DNA from: VRUE01 sp963730315
GTDB taxonomy: Bacteria > Actinomycetota > Thermoleophilia > Solirubrobacterales > 70-9
Reading direction: 5' to 3'
Length of the DNA stretch: 64,000 bases
Assembly: GCA_963730315.1 (NCBI GenBank)
Contig: CAVSRD010000011.1
Location: 62,001 to 126,000 of the forward strand
How positions within the stretch are numbered: position 1 is the first letter of the stretch; every line of letters starts with the position of its first letter. The position numbers and the translations under genes were made by a program. The notes beneath the pieces are model-generated. The model did no database searches, was not told where the DNA came from, and saw only the letters and a program-made list of their open reading frames with translations. Positions 7,996 through 16,049 of the stretch are shown here, in pieces.

Positions 7996-8805
7996 ATGAA
8001 CGCCGAGGCCGCCGAGAAGCCGGTCCGCTACCCGCCGGGGATGGACGCGCGCAGCGCACGCATCGCGCGGGTCCTCGACCCGCCGATGCTGATCGCCTCG
8101 GCGCTGGTCATCCCCACCGTGGCAATCAGCGAGTCCCACCCGGGCGGCGCCCTCGAGAGGGTCGCCAACACCCTCAACTGGATCACCTGGCTCGCCTTCC
8201 TGGTCGAGCTGGTGGTGATGCTGGCAGTGGTGCCCGACCGCCGGACCTGGCTGCGGCACCACCCGCTCGACCTGATTATCGTCGTCTTCACCCCGCCGGT
8301 CCTGCCGGCCGGCCTGCAGGGCCTGCGAGCGCTGCGCCTGCTCCGCCTGCTGCGCCTGCTCCGCCTCGCCCAGATCTCGCGCCAGCTCTTCTCGCTGCGC
8401 GGACTGCACTACGCAGCGCTGCTCGCGGTGCTGACCGCAATGGCCGGCGGCGCCGCGTTCATCGGCTTCGAGAAGCACAACCAGCACCTCAACGCCTGGG
8501 AGGGCGTCTACTGGGCGGTCACCTCGATGACCACGCTGGGCTCGAGCATCTACCCGACGACCGTGGGCGGCCAGATCGTCGCCACAGTCGTGGTTATCGT
8601 CGGCATCTCCTTCGTGGCGCTGCTCACCGGCGCGATCGCGCAGCGCTTCCTCGGCCCCGGGATCGCCGAACTCGAGCAGGAGCTGGAGTCCGAGCAGCTG
8701 AGCGCGGAGGCGCTCGCGCTGCGCGAACTGCACGAGGTCCGCAAGCAGATGCAGGCGCTCGAGGTTGCGGTCGAACGAATCGCCGACCAACGCTCACCCG
8801 GCTGA
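7996..8805 (+). CDS. Voltage-gated-like cation channel with non-standard selectivity filter
   Basis: A 269-residue channel of the 6-TM potassium-channel type. An Arg-every-third-residue S4-like helix (about residues 108-130, repeated RLL) precedes S5, a pore helix and S6, and the C-terminus (about 223-262) is a coiled coil. The pore reads SMTTLGSSIYPTT where K+ channels have TTVGYGDxYPTT: Tyr and the second Gly are replaced and the Asp position is lost. K+ selectivity is therefore doubtful; it may be non-selective or Na+ preferring. A GAAGGAGA motif precedes the ATG. Divergent from marR. Confidence 0.8.
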   Translation: MNAEAAEKPVRYPPGMDARSARIARVLDPPMLIASALVIPTVAISESHPGGALERVANTLNWITWLAFLVELVVMLAVVPDRRTWLRHHPLDLIIVVFTPPVLPAGLQGLRALRLLRLLRLLRLAQISRQLFSLRGLHYAALLAVLTAMAGGAAFIGFEKHNQHLNAWEGVYWAVTSMTTLGSSIYPTTVGGQIVATVVVIVGISFVALLTGAIAQRFLGPGIAELEQELESEQLSAEALALRELHEVRKQMQALEVAVERIADQRSPG

Positions 8806-8816
8806 TCGCAGGCGAA

Positions 8817-10796
8817 TCAGGCTTCGTCGGCGCGGGCGGCGACCTTGCCCTCCAGCTCCTTCATCACGCCGGGGTCGCGCAGCGTGGTGACGTCGCCCAG
8901 CTCGCGTCCCTCGGCGATGTCGCGCAGCAGGCGGCGCATGATCTTGCCGGAGCGCGTCTTCGGCAGGTCGCCGGACCAGATCACCCGCTTCGGGCGGGCC
9001 AGTTTGCCGATCCTCTCCGCGACGTGGTCGGCCAGCTCGGCGATCATCTCCTCGTCGCCTTCGTGATCGCCCTCGAGGGTGACGAAGGCGCAGATCGCCT
9101 GGCCGGTGTCCGGGTCGGACTGCCCGATCACCGCCGCCTCGGCGACCTTCGGGTGGGAGACGATCGCCGACTCGACCTCGGCAGTCGAGAGGCGGTGGCC
9201 GGAGACGTTGATCACGTCGTCGATCCGCCCCAGCACCCAGAAGTAGCCGTCCTCGTCTTCGCGGGCGGCGTCGCCGACCAGGTAGGTCTCGGGGCCGAAG
9301 CGCGAGAAGTAGGTCTCGACGAAGCGCTCCCGCTCCCGGTAGAGGGTGCGCAGCATCGCCGGCCAGGGGCGGCGCAGGACGAGCAGCCCCTCCCCTTCGG
9401 AGACCGGCTCGCCGGCCTCGTCGTAGACCGCCGCGTCGATCCCCGGCAGCGCCCGCGTCGCCGAGCCGGGCTTGGTCGAGACGATCCCCGGCAGCGGCGA
9501 GATCATGATCTGGCCGGTCTCGGTCTGCCACCACGTGTCGACGATCGGGCAGCGCCCGCCCCCGATCGCCTTGTGGTACCAGAGCCAAGCCTTCGGGTTG
9601 ATCGGCTCGCCGACCGTGCCGAGCAGCCGCAGGGTCGAGAGGTCGTGGCGCTGGGGGTACTCAACCCCCCATTTCATGCAGGCGCGGATCGCGGTCGGCG
9701 CCGTGTAGAGGATCGTCACCCCGTAGCGCTCGATCAGCTCCCACCAGATGTCCTTGTCGGGGTAGTCGGGCGCCCCCTCGAACATCACACCGGTCGCTCC
9801 GTTGGCCAGCGGGCCGTAGACGATGTAGGAGTGGCCGGTGACCCAGCCGACGTCGGCGGCGCACCAGTAGACGTCGCGCTCCGGCTTCAGGTCGAAGACG
9901 TGGCGGTGGGTGCAGGCGACGCCGGTCAGGTAGCCGCCCGTCGTGTGGAGGATGCCCTTCGGCTTGGCGGTCGAGCCGGAGGTGTAGAGGATGAACAGCG
10001 GGTCCTCGGCACCCATCGGCTCGGGCGCGCACTCGGCGCCCGCCGCGGCCATCGCCTCCTCGAAGGAGACGTCGCGCCCCTCGCGCATCTCGCACTCGGT
10101 GCCGGTGTGGCGGACGACGAAGACGGTCTCGATCGAGTCGAGCCCTTCCATCGCCTCGTCGACCCGCGCCTTGACCGCGGCGGTGCGGCCCTTGCGGCGC
10201 GCCCCGTCGACGGTGACCAGCGCCTTCGCGTGGGAGAACTCCATCCGCTCCCGCACCGCCCCGGCCGAGAAGCCGCCGAAGACGACGTTGTGGACGGCGC
10301 CGATCCGCGCGCAGGCGAGCATCGCAACGACCACCGCGGGGATCATCGGCAGGTAGATCCCGACCACGTCGCCCTTGCCGATCCCGTGGTCGCGCAGCGC
10401 GTTCGCGAAGCGCTGGACGTCGGCCAGCAGCTCGGCGTAGGTGATGTCGCGCTCCTCCCCCTCCTCGCCGCGCCAGTGGTAGGCGACGCGCTCTCCCAGC
10501 CCCGCCTCGACGTGGCGGTCGAGGCAGTTGGCGGAGACGTTCAGCCTGCCGTCGGCGAACCAGCGGTAGAACGGCGGGTCGGACTCGTCGAGCGATTCGC
10601 TCGGCTCCTCGACCCAGTCGAGCAGCTCGGTCGCCTGCCGCAGCCACCAGGCCTCCGGGTCGGCCGCCGCCTCCGCATAGACCGCCGCGTCGTCGAGCAG
10701 GGCCTCTTCGCGGAACCGCTGCGGCGGCTCGAACCGCTCCACGGCCAGCAGCGCGCCCAGCTCCTGCTCCAGATTCGTCTCCACATTGCCGTGCAT
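8817..10796 (-). CDS. acs: Acetyl-CoA synthetase (AMP-forming)
   Basis: Activates acetate to acetyl-CoA through acetyl-AMP; 659 residues, the normal length. Visible motifs are the AMP loop YTSGSTAKPKG, the substrate pocket VDTWWQTETGQ, the hinge region GRIDDVINVSGHR and the C-terminal PKTRSGKIMRR, whose Lys is the acetylation switch in Acs enzymes. A Pat-like acetyltransferase and an AcuC-like deacetylase lie 9-12 kb away, consistent with post-translational control. The gene is divergent from the MBL-rhodanese gene, with a palindrome between them. Confidence 0.97.
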   Translation of the reverse strand: MHGNVETNLEQELGALLAVERFEPPQRFREEALLDDAAVYAEAAADPEAWWLRQATELLDWVEEPSESLDESDPPFYRWFADGRLNVSANCLDRHVEAGLGERVAYHWRGEEGEERDITYAELLADVQRFANALRDHGIGKGDVVGIYLPMIPAVVVAMLACARIGAVHNVVFGGFSAGAVRERMEFSHAKALVTVDGARRKGRTAAVKARVDEAMEGLDSIETVFVVRHTGTECEMREGRDVSFEEAMAAAGAECAPEPMGAEDPLFILYTSGSTAKPKGILHTTGGYLTGVACTHRHVFDLKPERDVYWCAADVGWVTGHSYIVYGPLANGATGVMFEGAPDYPDKDIWWELIERYGVTILYTAPTAIRACMKWGVEYPQRHDLSTLRLLGTVGEPINPKAWLWYHKAIGGGRCPIVDTWWQTETGQIMISPLPGIVSTKPGSATRALPGIDAAVYDEAGEPVSEGEGLLVLRRPWPAMLRTLYRERERFVETYFSRFGPETYLVGDAAREDEDGYFWVLGRIDDVINVSGHRLSTAEVESAIVSHPKVAEAAVIGQSDPDTGQAICAFVTLEGDHEGDEEMIAELADHVAERIGKLARPKRVIWSGDLPKTRSGKIMRRLLRDIAEGRELGDVTTLRDPGVMKELEGKVAARADEA

Positions 10797-10821
10797 TGCA
10801 CTCCTTCCTGGCCCGCTACTC

Positions 10822-10844
10822 TGAGCGGGAACCGTACCCGCTCA
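10822..10844. promoter_or_regulatory. Palindrome between acs and MBL-rhodanese genes
   Basis: TGAGCGGG / CCCGCTCA is an 8+8 bp perfect dyad with a 7-nt spacer in the 75-bp divergent promoter region. Position and symmetry suggest an operator shared by both genes; the regulator is not identified. Confidence 0.4.
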
Positions 10845-10871
10845 ACCATTCGAAGCAAATCGACGGCGGCG

Positions 10872-12266
10872 ATGCTCTTCAGGCAGATCATCCACGAGGA
10901 CCTCGGCTGTGCCTCCTATCTGGTCGGCGACCCCGACTCGGGCGTCGCCGCCGTGGTCGACCCCCAGTGGGAGATCGACCCCTATCTGAGCCTCAGCCGC
11001 CTGCACGGGGTGCGGATCGAGCACGTGCTGGAGACCCACAACCACGCCGACCACGTCTCCGGGCACGGGCGGCTGGCGCGGGCAAGCGGGTCGACGATCC
11101 ACGTCAGCGAGCTGGCTGAAGCCGAGTACGAGCACCAGCCGCTGGCCGACGGTTCGACCGTGGAGCTGGGCGAGGCCGTCTCGATCGAGGCAATCCACAC
11201 CCCCGGCCACCGCCCCGAGCACACCTCCTTCCTGCTGCGCGACGCCACCCGCGGCGGCGATCCGGTCGCGGTGCTGACCGGCGACTCGCTGTTCGTCGGC
11301 GACGTCGCCCGCCCCGACCTCGCGGTCGAGCCGCGGGTGGGCGCCGCCGGGATCTTCCGCTCCCTGCACGATCGCCTGCTGGCGCTGCCCGATGAGGTCG
11401 AGGTCTGGCCCGGGCACCTCGGCGGCTCGCTCTGCGGCAGCGCCGGGATCGACCTGAAGACCTCCTCCACGATCGGCTTCGAGCGCGTCCACAACCGGGC
11501 GCTGGCCTTCAGCGACGAAGCGGCGTTCGTCGAGGACGCGGTCGCCTCGCTTGGCGAGCGGCCGCCCAACGTCGAGCACATCGTCGCCCTCAACCGCGGA
11601 CCGCTGGTCGAAGCGATCGGCTCGCCCGTGCGGCTTACTGCGCGCCGCTTCGAGGCGGCGATCGCCGAAGGCGCGGTGGCGGTCGACTCGCGCACCAACG
11701 AGCAGTTCGACGAGGCTCACATCCCGGGCGCGATCAGCGCCTCCGCCTACGACACCGGCTTCGCCACCAAGGTCGCCCAGGTGGTCCCGCCGGACCGCGA
11801 GCTCGTCGTCGTCGCCGGGTCGGACGGCAACGAGCTGGAAGCGGCCGAACTGCTCGCCGCGGTCGGGCTGCGGGTGCGCGGCTTCCTCGGCGGCGGGATG
11901 AGCGTCTGGCGCGCGGAGGAGCGCCCGGTGGAGCGAATCGAGCCGATAGGCACGCCGCAGCTGGCCGCGCTGTTGGCGGGCTCCGAGCCGCCGCTGATCG
12001 TCGACGTGCGAGGCGAGAAGGAGTTCTCCGAGGCGCACATCGCCGGCTCGGTCCACGTCCCCTACGGCGAGCTGCTGGGGCGGCTCGAGGACCTGCCCCG
12101 CGAGCGCACCCTGGCGACGATCTGCAAGCTGGGCAAACGCAGCGGCCTGGCGGCCTCGGTGCTGCAGCGCGAGGGCTTCGAGACTATCCACGTCGCCCGC
12201 GGCGGGGTCGGTACCTGGCAGGACGAAGGGCGGCCGGTTGAGGTAGCCGAGGTCCTGTCCCGGTAG
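10872..12266 (+). CDS. MBL-fold persulfide-dioxygenase-like protein with two rhodanese domains
   Basis: 464 residues. The N-terminal glyoxalase-II-like MBL domain carries ETHNHADHVSG (HxHxDH), HTPGHRPEH, LTGDSLF and WPGHLGG, the pattern of persulfide dioxygenases (ETHE1/BlhA group). Two rhodanese domains follow at about residues 255-355 and 365-460. The first has VVVAGSDGNE where the catalytic Cys should be, so it looks inactive; the second has ATICKLGKRSG with the Cys in place. Likely handles persulfide or thiosulfate sulfur. The ATG at 10872 sits right at the conserved start. Its stop overlaps the hairpin repeat downstream. Confidence 0.85.
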   Translation: MLFRQIIHEDLGCASYLVGDPDSGVAAVVDPQWEIDPYLSLSRLHGVRIEHVLETHNHADHVSGHGRLARASGSTIHVSELAEAEYEHQPLADGSTVELGEAVSIEAIHTPGHRPEHTSFLLRDATRGGDPVAVLTGDSLFVGDVARPDLAVEPRVGAAGIFRSLHDRLLALPDEVEVWPGHLGGSLCGSAGIDLKTSSTIGFERVHNRALAFSDEAAFVEDAVASLGERPPNVEHIVALNRGPLVEAIGSPVRLTARRFEAAIAEGAVAVDSRTNEQFDEAHIPGAISASAYDTGFATKVAQVVPPDRELVVVAGSDGNELEAAELLAAVGLRVRGFLGGGMSVWRAEERPVERIEPIGTPQLAALLAGSEPPLIVDVRGEKEFSEAHIAGSVHVPYGELLGRLEDLPRERTLATICKLGKRSGLAASVLQREGFETIHVARGGVGTWQDEGRPVEVAEVLSR

Positions 12267-12309
12267 GGATTCCGCTTAAGTACAAGACGCTCCACCCCTA
12301 CCGGGACAG
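12255..12309. repeat. Convergent-intergenic hairpin repeat, copy A (uninterrupted)
   Basis: CTGTCCCGGTAGGG (12255-12268) pairs perfectly with CCCTACCGGGACAG (12296-12309), a 14-bp stem enclosing TTCCGCTTAAGTACAAGACG. It overlaps the stop codon of the MBL-rhodanese gene and precedes the convergent NlpC/P60 stop, so it could end both transcripts. The same unit recurs at 23474-23580 with about 85% identity and an insertion in the loop. Confidence 0.75.
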
Positions 12310-12313
12310 AGCC

Positions 12314-13540
12314 TCAGTAACCGGGTGGGTGCCGAGCGATGAACCCAGCCGTGGAGCTGACGGGAGAGGAATGCCAACGCGGGCCGGGGCCGCCGACCGT
12401 GTCGAAGGCGAGGCCGGCGATGATCACCCAGGTGTGGCCGGAGTTGGCGTAGACGGTGATCCAGTGGCCGGGCCCCGCTTCGCCCCAGGTCTCCAGGCCG
12501 GTCGAGTCGAGCGGGCTTTCGAGGAAGCCGCCGCCGTGCAGGGCGAAGCTGACTGCGCCCGAGCAGTCGTATCCGGAGGAGCTGAAGGAGCCGTGGCCGC
12601 CGCCCCAGACGTAGGGCGTGGTGGCGATCGAGTTGGCGGCTTCGATCGCCGCCGCGACCGCCGGCGGGGCGCCGCTCGGCACGCTGGCCTGGCTTTCGGA
12701 GATGTAGCTGGCGCTCTGCCCGGGGGTGAGCGGCGCCGGCGCCGCGGCGGCCGGGGCTGGGCCGCCGGCGGAGGCGATCTGCGAGGAGATCGCGGCGAGG
12801 TTGTCGCCGAGCGCCTGTTCGCGCGACTCGAGCGATTCGAGCTGGCGCTGCCGCTGCGCCTGCGCGGCCTTCAGGTCGGCGAAGCGAGCGGCGGCTTCGG
12901 CGCGGGCGGCGGAGGCTTCGTGCTCCTTGACGGCGATCGCGTCGCGCGCTTCCTTCAGCTGGCGGCGGATCGCCGCCATCCGCTTGACCGCGGCCCTTGC
13001 TTCGTCGCGCAGCCCCTTGACCCGCTCGGCGACCGCGTCGTCGTAGTCCTGCACGCGGCTCAGGTATTCGGCGCGGGCGCTGACCTGCGACCAGCTCGCC
13101 GATTCGACGACGACGCTGAGCACGTCGGGGGTGCCGGCCTCGTAGATTGCGACCAGCCGCTTGCGCAGCACCCCGAGAGCGCGATGCAGGCGCGCGCGGA
13201 TCCGGGCCAGCCGCCGCTTCTCGGCGGCGAGCTTGGCGCTGGCGCGGTCCACTTCGCCCTGCTTGGCGGCCAGTTCGCTTTCCAGCGCGAGCTGCTGCCG
13301 GCGCAGCCGCGAGACTTCGCCGAGCATCGAGTCGATCGCCTTGTTCTGCTCGGCGATCGTCGCGCTCAGCGAGCTCTGGCTTTCGCGCACCTTGCTCAGC
13401 TTGCTCTGCGTCGCGTCGAGCTTTTCGCGCAGCGTGGCGGCCGGCGCGCTCGCCGCCAGGCAGAGCACGAGGAGGAGCAGGGCGGCGAGGAGCGGCAGCC
13501 ACCGTGGGGTGCCGGAGGGGGCGCGCATCGAGCGCGTCAC
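12314..13540 (-). CDS. Secreted NlpC/P60-type peptidoglycan hydrolase with coiled-coil N-domain
   Basis: Cuts peptide stems of peptidoglycan, exported. Signal peptide: basic MTRSMRAPSG then a hydrophobic core to about residue 33 ending ASAPAA. Residues about 40-245 form a long charged coiled coil as in RipA/CwlO-type enzymes that are held inactive or recruited by partners. A Pro/Ala linker leads to the catalytic domain: YVWGGGHG, YDCSGAVSFAL (Cys nucleophile) and SGHTWVII (His). The active-site layout is clear. Two hairpins upstream separate it from the SHOCT-protein gene. Confidence 0.9.
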   Translation of the reverse strand: MTRSMRAPSGTPRWLPLLAALLLLVLCLAASAPAATLREKLDATQSKLSKVRESQSSLSATIAEQNKAIDSMLGEVSRLRRQQLALESELAAKQGEVDRASAKLAAEKRRLARIRARLHRALGVLRKRLVAIYEAGTPDVLSVVVESASWSQVSARAEYLSRVQDYDDAVAERVKGLRDEARAAVKRMAAIRRQLKEARDAIAVKEHEASAARAEAAARFADLKAAQAQRQRQLESLESREQALGDNLAAISSQIASAGGPAPAAAAPAPLTPGQSASYISESQASVPSGAPPAVAAAIEAANSIATTPYVWGGGHGSFSSSGYDCSGAVSFALHGGGFLESPLDSTGLETWGEAGPGHWITVYANSGHTWVIIAGLAFDTVGGPGPRWHSSPVSSTAGFIARHPPGY

Positions 13541-13582
13541 GCTAGCGAAGTCGCCGAAAAAATGTTAGGAGTTGCTAATAAC

Positions 13583-13600
13583 CTGCAACTTCGGTTGCAG
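13583..13600. promoter_or_regulatory. TTCG/CGAA-capped hairpin in the NlpC/P60 leader
   Basis: CTGCAAC-TTCG-GTTGCAG is a perfect 7-bp stem with a 4-nt cap, about 43 nt upstream of the NlpC/P60 ATG (minus strand, where the loop reads CGAA). It may stabilise or regulate the leader. I do not see a recognisable c-di-AMP riboswitch here. Confidence 0.35.
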
Positions 13601-13644
13601 AATCCGCTGCCTTGCAGGAAAAACGGCTGCCGCGACGACGAGAC

Positions 13645-13688
13645 GTGCCGTCGCTATGCGGCCAAAATGGGCACCATAGCGACGGCAC
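13645..13688 (-). terminator. 14-bp stem-loop after the SHOCT-domain gene
   Basis: GTGCCGTCGCTATG and CATAGCGACGGCAC form a perfect 14-bp stem with a 16-nt loop, starting 8 nt beyond the SHOCT-protein stop. There is no U-tract, so it would be an intrinsic terminator of the U-less actinobacterial type, or an RNA-stability element. Confidence 0.55.
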
Positions 13689-13696
13689 GGGCGGCG

Positions 13697-14086
13697 TCAG
13701 GCGAGCAGTTTGGCCTTCGCCCGCTCGAACTCCTCGCTCGAGATCGCGCCCTTTTCCCGCAGGTCGTTGAGCTTGTGCAACTCGTCGGCCGGCGAGCTGT
13801 GCGCTTGCTCGCGGATGTAGGAATCCATGTGCTGCTTCGCCTCGGCCTGCGCTTTGATCGCCCTTTCGCGCATCCCGCTGCCGCGCGCGATCAGGTAGAT
13901 GAGCGCCGTCAGGAAGGGGATGATCACGAGGAAGAGGACCCAGGCCGCCTTCCCCCAGCCGGACATCTCGTGGTCGCGGAAGAGGTCGGTGAGGATCGTG
14001 ATCAGGATCCAGATCCAGACAACGAAGAAGAAGATCTCGAGGGCGAGCCACAGGGCTTCCCCGAAGTTGATGTCTGCGAACGGCAC
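13697..14086 (-). CDS. Small membrane protein with phospholipase-D-nuclease N-terminal-like helices and SHOCT domain
   Basis: 129 residues. Two membrane helices (about residues 10-31 and 45-68) with the FFVVWIWILITILTDLFRDH motif typical of PLDc_N-like proteins are followed by a charged linker and a C-terminal SHOCT domain (LHKLNDLREKGAISSEEFER), a short oligomerisation module. The GTG at 14086 is chosen over an upstream ATG at 14131 because AAAGGA lies 6 nt in front of it and conserved residues begin there. Function unknown; 41 bp downstream of another membrane-protein gene on the same strand. Confidence 0.75.
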   Translation of the reverse strand: MPFADINFGEALWLALEIFFFVVWIWILITILTDLFRDHEMSGWGKAAWVLFLVIIPFLTALIYLIARGSGMRERAIKAQAEAKQHMDSYIREQAHSSPADELHKLNDLREKGAISSEEFERAKAKLLA

Positions 14087-14127
14087 GGCGAGTCCTTTCG
14101 GTGGGGGCAGGATGTGACGCGGGAAGA

Positions 14128-14766
14128 TCATAGGAACGGCAGCGTCGCGAGGCGGGCCACGCCGCCCAGGAACATCAGCGAGCCGAAGACCAGGGTCGCG
14201 ATCACCAGCCGCCGCGAGCCGAACTTGACCGAGAGCCCGCCGAAGAAGAGCACCGCGGCGAAGAAGATCGTCGCCAGCACGTAGTTGTCTGCGGTCTGGT
14301 TCGCTTCGCGACCTTCCTCGAACAGCTGCAAGGCTTCGTCTTCGAGCTGTTCGGATTCCTCCAGGTCGGCCACCTTGTACTGCTTCATGCTGAACGGCGT
14401 CGCCGGCGACTGCGGGTTCGTCGACGGCCGCGTCTTCCGCCAGGCGCTGAAGGCGTGCCTGAACTCGTCGCGGAAGAAGCGCTGGACGAATAGCCGCTCG
14501 AGCTGTTTGTTGCCCTGCGAGTAGGCGACCACGAACTGCGTGAACAGGTCGGCGTCAATCGTGACGAAGGAGAAGCCGCGCGACTGCGCCTTGGCGGACT
14601 CGGTGCGGGCCGCGCCGGCCTGCGTGAAGCGGGTCGACTGCTGGCCACCCCAGCGGGTCGCCTGGTAGGCGCTGTAGGCGGTGGTCAGGGTCGCCGCCGC
14701 GAGCAGCGCCGCGGACCACAGCTCGACGCGCTCGTGCAGGTTGCGGCTGCGATCCACGACGCGCAC
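14128..14766 (-). CDS. Two-helix membrane protein of unknown function
   Basis: 212 residues, unrecognised. A short N-terminal segment precedes a membrane helix at about residues 17-35; a charged central region of about 120 residues contains aromatic and Arg-rich stretches; two more hydrophobic segments sit at about 158-176 and 185-205. The GTG at 14766 follows GAGGGG with 6-nt spacing. The architecture resembles DUF4337-like proteins but I cannot confirm the family. Probably cotranscribed with the SHOCT protein downstream. Confidence 0.55.
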   Translation of the reverse strand: MRVVDRSRNLHERVELWSAALLAAATLTTAYSAYQATRWGGQQSTRFTQAGAARTESAKAQSRGFSFVTIDADLFTQFVVAYSQGNKQLERLFVQRFFRDEFRHAFSAWRKTRPSTNPQSPATPFSMKQYKVADLEESEQLEDEALQLFEEGREANQTADNYVLATIFFAAVLFFGGLSVKFGSRRLVIATLVFGSLMFLGGVARLATLPFL

Positions 14767-14831
14767 CGTAATCCCCTCGTAAGACGGCGGCGCGATACTC
14801 GGTCCCGGATTCCGACCGAGAGGAGGCCCGG

Positions 14832-15275
14832 ATGGCACGCCTGTCGATTCTCGCGCTCTGCGCCGCCACGCTGGCCGTGGCCGGCGAGGCCGCGACCGCG
14901 ACGACCGCCAGCGCCCGCACAGGCAAGAAGGTGAAGGCGGAAAGCTCGACCTACGGGAAGGTGATCTCCGACGGGCGCGGCGAGGCCTTCTACCTGTTCG
15001 GCAAGGACAAGGGGGGAAAGAGCCGCTGCTACGGCGCCTGCGCCCGCGCCTGGCCACCGGTGACCACGAAGGGCAGGCCGCGCGCCGGCAACGGGGTGAA
15101 GGCGCGGCTGCTCGGCACGACGAAGCGCAGCAACGGCAAGCGCCAGGTCACCTACGCCGGCCACCCCCTCTACTACTACGTGAACGACTCGCCGGGCCGT
15201 ATCCTCTGCCAGAACGTCAGCGAGTTCGGCGGCGTCTGGCTGGTCGTCAAGCCGAGCGGCAAGCCGGTGACCTAG
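14832..15275 (+). CDS. Secreted protein with Y-x4-D repeat (COG4315-type)
   Basis: 147 residues with a Sec signal peptide (hydrophobic core about residues 5-20, AEA/ATA cleavage region). The mature part has two repeat units of the secreted-repeat family: YLFGKDKGGKSRC with CYGACARAWPP, and HPLYYYVNDSPG with QNVSEFGGVWLVV. These repeats occur in actinobacterial extracytoplasmic lipoproteins of unknown role; this one lacks a clear lipobox. The gene ends directly against the stop codon of the convergent methyltransferase, with no intergenic base. Confidence 0.8.
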   Translation: MARLSILALCAATLAVAGEAATATTASARTGKKVKAESSTYGKVISDGRGEAFYLFGKDKGGKSRCYGACARAWPPVTTKGRPRAGNGVKARLLGTTKRSNGKRQVTYAGHPLYYYVNDSPGRILCQNVSEFGGVWLVVKPSGKPVT

Positions 15276-16022
15276 TCAGAGCCGCTGGGCGAAGAGGACG
15301 GCGGCCACCGCGGTGGCGAGGTTGAGGCTGGAGACCCCGGAACGCATTGGGATCGCGAGGCGGGCGTCGGCGCGCCCGAGGAGGGCGTCGCCGAGGCCGT
15401 AGCGCTCGCTGCCGAAGGCGAGGATCGCCCGCCGCGGCAGCTCGGCCGGGCGCACGTCCTCGCCGCCGGGGTCGATCGCGACCAGCGGACGGTCGCTCTC
15501 CGGCAGGTCCGCGAGCGCAGCGACCGGCAGGGCGAAGTGAAGCCCGGCGGCGGCCCGCAGCGCGTCGGGGTGCCAGGGATCGTTGGACCCCGTGGTGAAT
15601 ACGCCGGCAGCGTCGGCCGCCGCCGCAACCCGCACGCAGGCGCCGAGGTTGCCCATCGTCCGCGGCTCCTCGAGCAGGACCAACGGCGCAGGCCGCGGGT
15701 CCAGCAGGACCGCTTCGGGCGGGATGCGGCGGCGCTGGGCGATCGCCACGACCCCGGTGCGGGGCGCCTGCGGGACCAGCTCGGCCAGCAGCTCGGGGGT
15801 GACCCGCTCGGTCCGCTCGACCAGCGAGCCGGCGAGGTCGGGGGCCAGCTCGGCGGCGAGGCACTCCAGCTGCTCGGGCTCGGAGGCGACCGACTCGAGC
15901 GGGTCGGCGCCAAAGCGAAGCGCGTGCTTGAGGGCGTGGAACCCCTCCAGCACCGCTAAGCGCCGGTCGCGCCTGGCGCTCCGGTAGCGGCGGATCAGCG
16001 CCTGCTCGGCGGCATCGCTCAC
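15276..16022 (-). CDS. TrmH/SpoU-family RNA 2'-O-methyltransferase
   Basis: Transfers methyl from SAM to a ribose 2'-OH in rRNA or tRNA. 248 residues: an N-terminal substrate-binding domain to about residue 105, then the SPOUT knot. Knot motifs are LEEPRTMGNLGACVR (motif 1, with Asn and Arg), LAFGSERYGLG (motif 2; usual form GxExxG) and IPMRSGVSSLNLATAVAAVLF (motif 3). The exact target cannot be inferred. Convergent and abutting the secreted-repeat gene. Confidence 0.88.
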   Translation of the reverse strand: MSDAAEQALIRRYRSARRDRRLAVLEGFHALKHALRFGADPLESVASEPEQLECLAAELAPDLAGSLVERTERVTPELLAELVPQAPRTGVVAIAQRRRIPPEAVLLDPRPAPLVLLEEPRTMGNLGACVRVAAAADAAGVFTTGSNDPWHPDALRAAAGLHFALPVAALADLPESDRPLVAIDPGGEDVRPAELPRRAILAFGSERYGLGDALLGRADARLAIPMRSGVSSLNLATAVAAVLFAQRL

Positions 16023-16049
16023 CGCCGCATCATGACCCGCCGCGGCGGC

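Noticed and set aside
13541..13696. Possible c-di-AMP (ydaO-type) riboswitch before the NlpC/P60 gene
   Set aside because: Location is suggestive, but I see only two simple hairpins and not the conserved multi-stem core.
12329..14284. Very long open reading stretches on the strand opposite known genes (for example 651 residues antisense to the NlpC/P60 gene)
   Set aside because: Arg/Gly/Ala-rich with no motifs; typical shadow frames of high-GC coding DNA.
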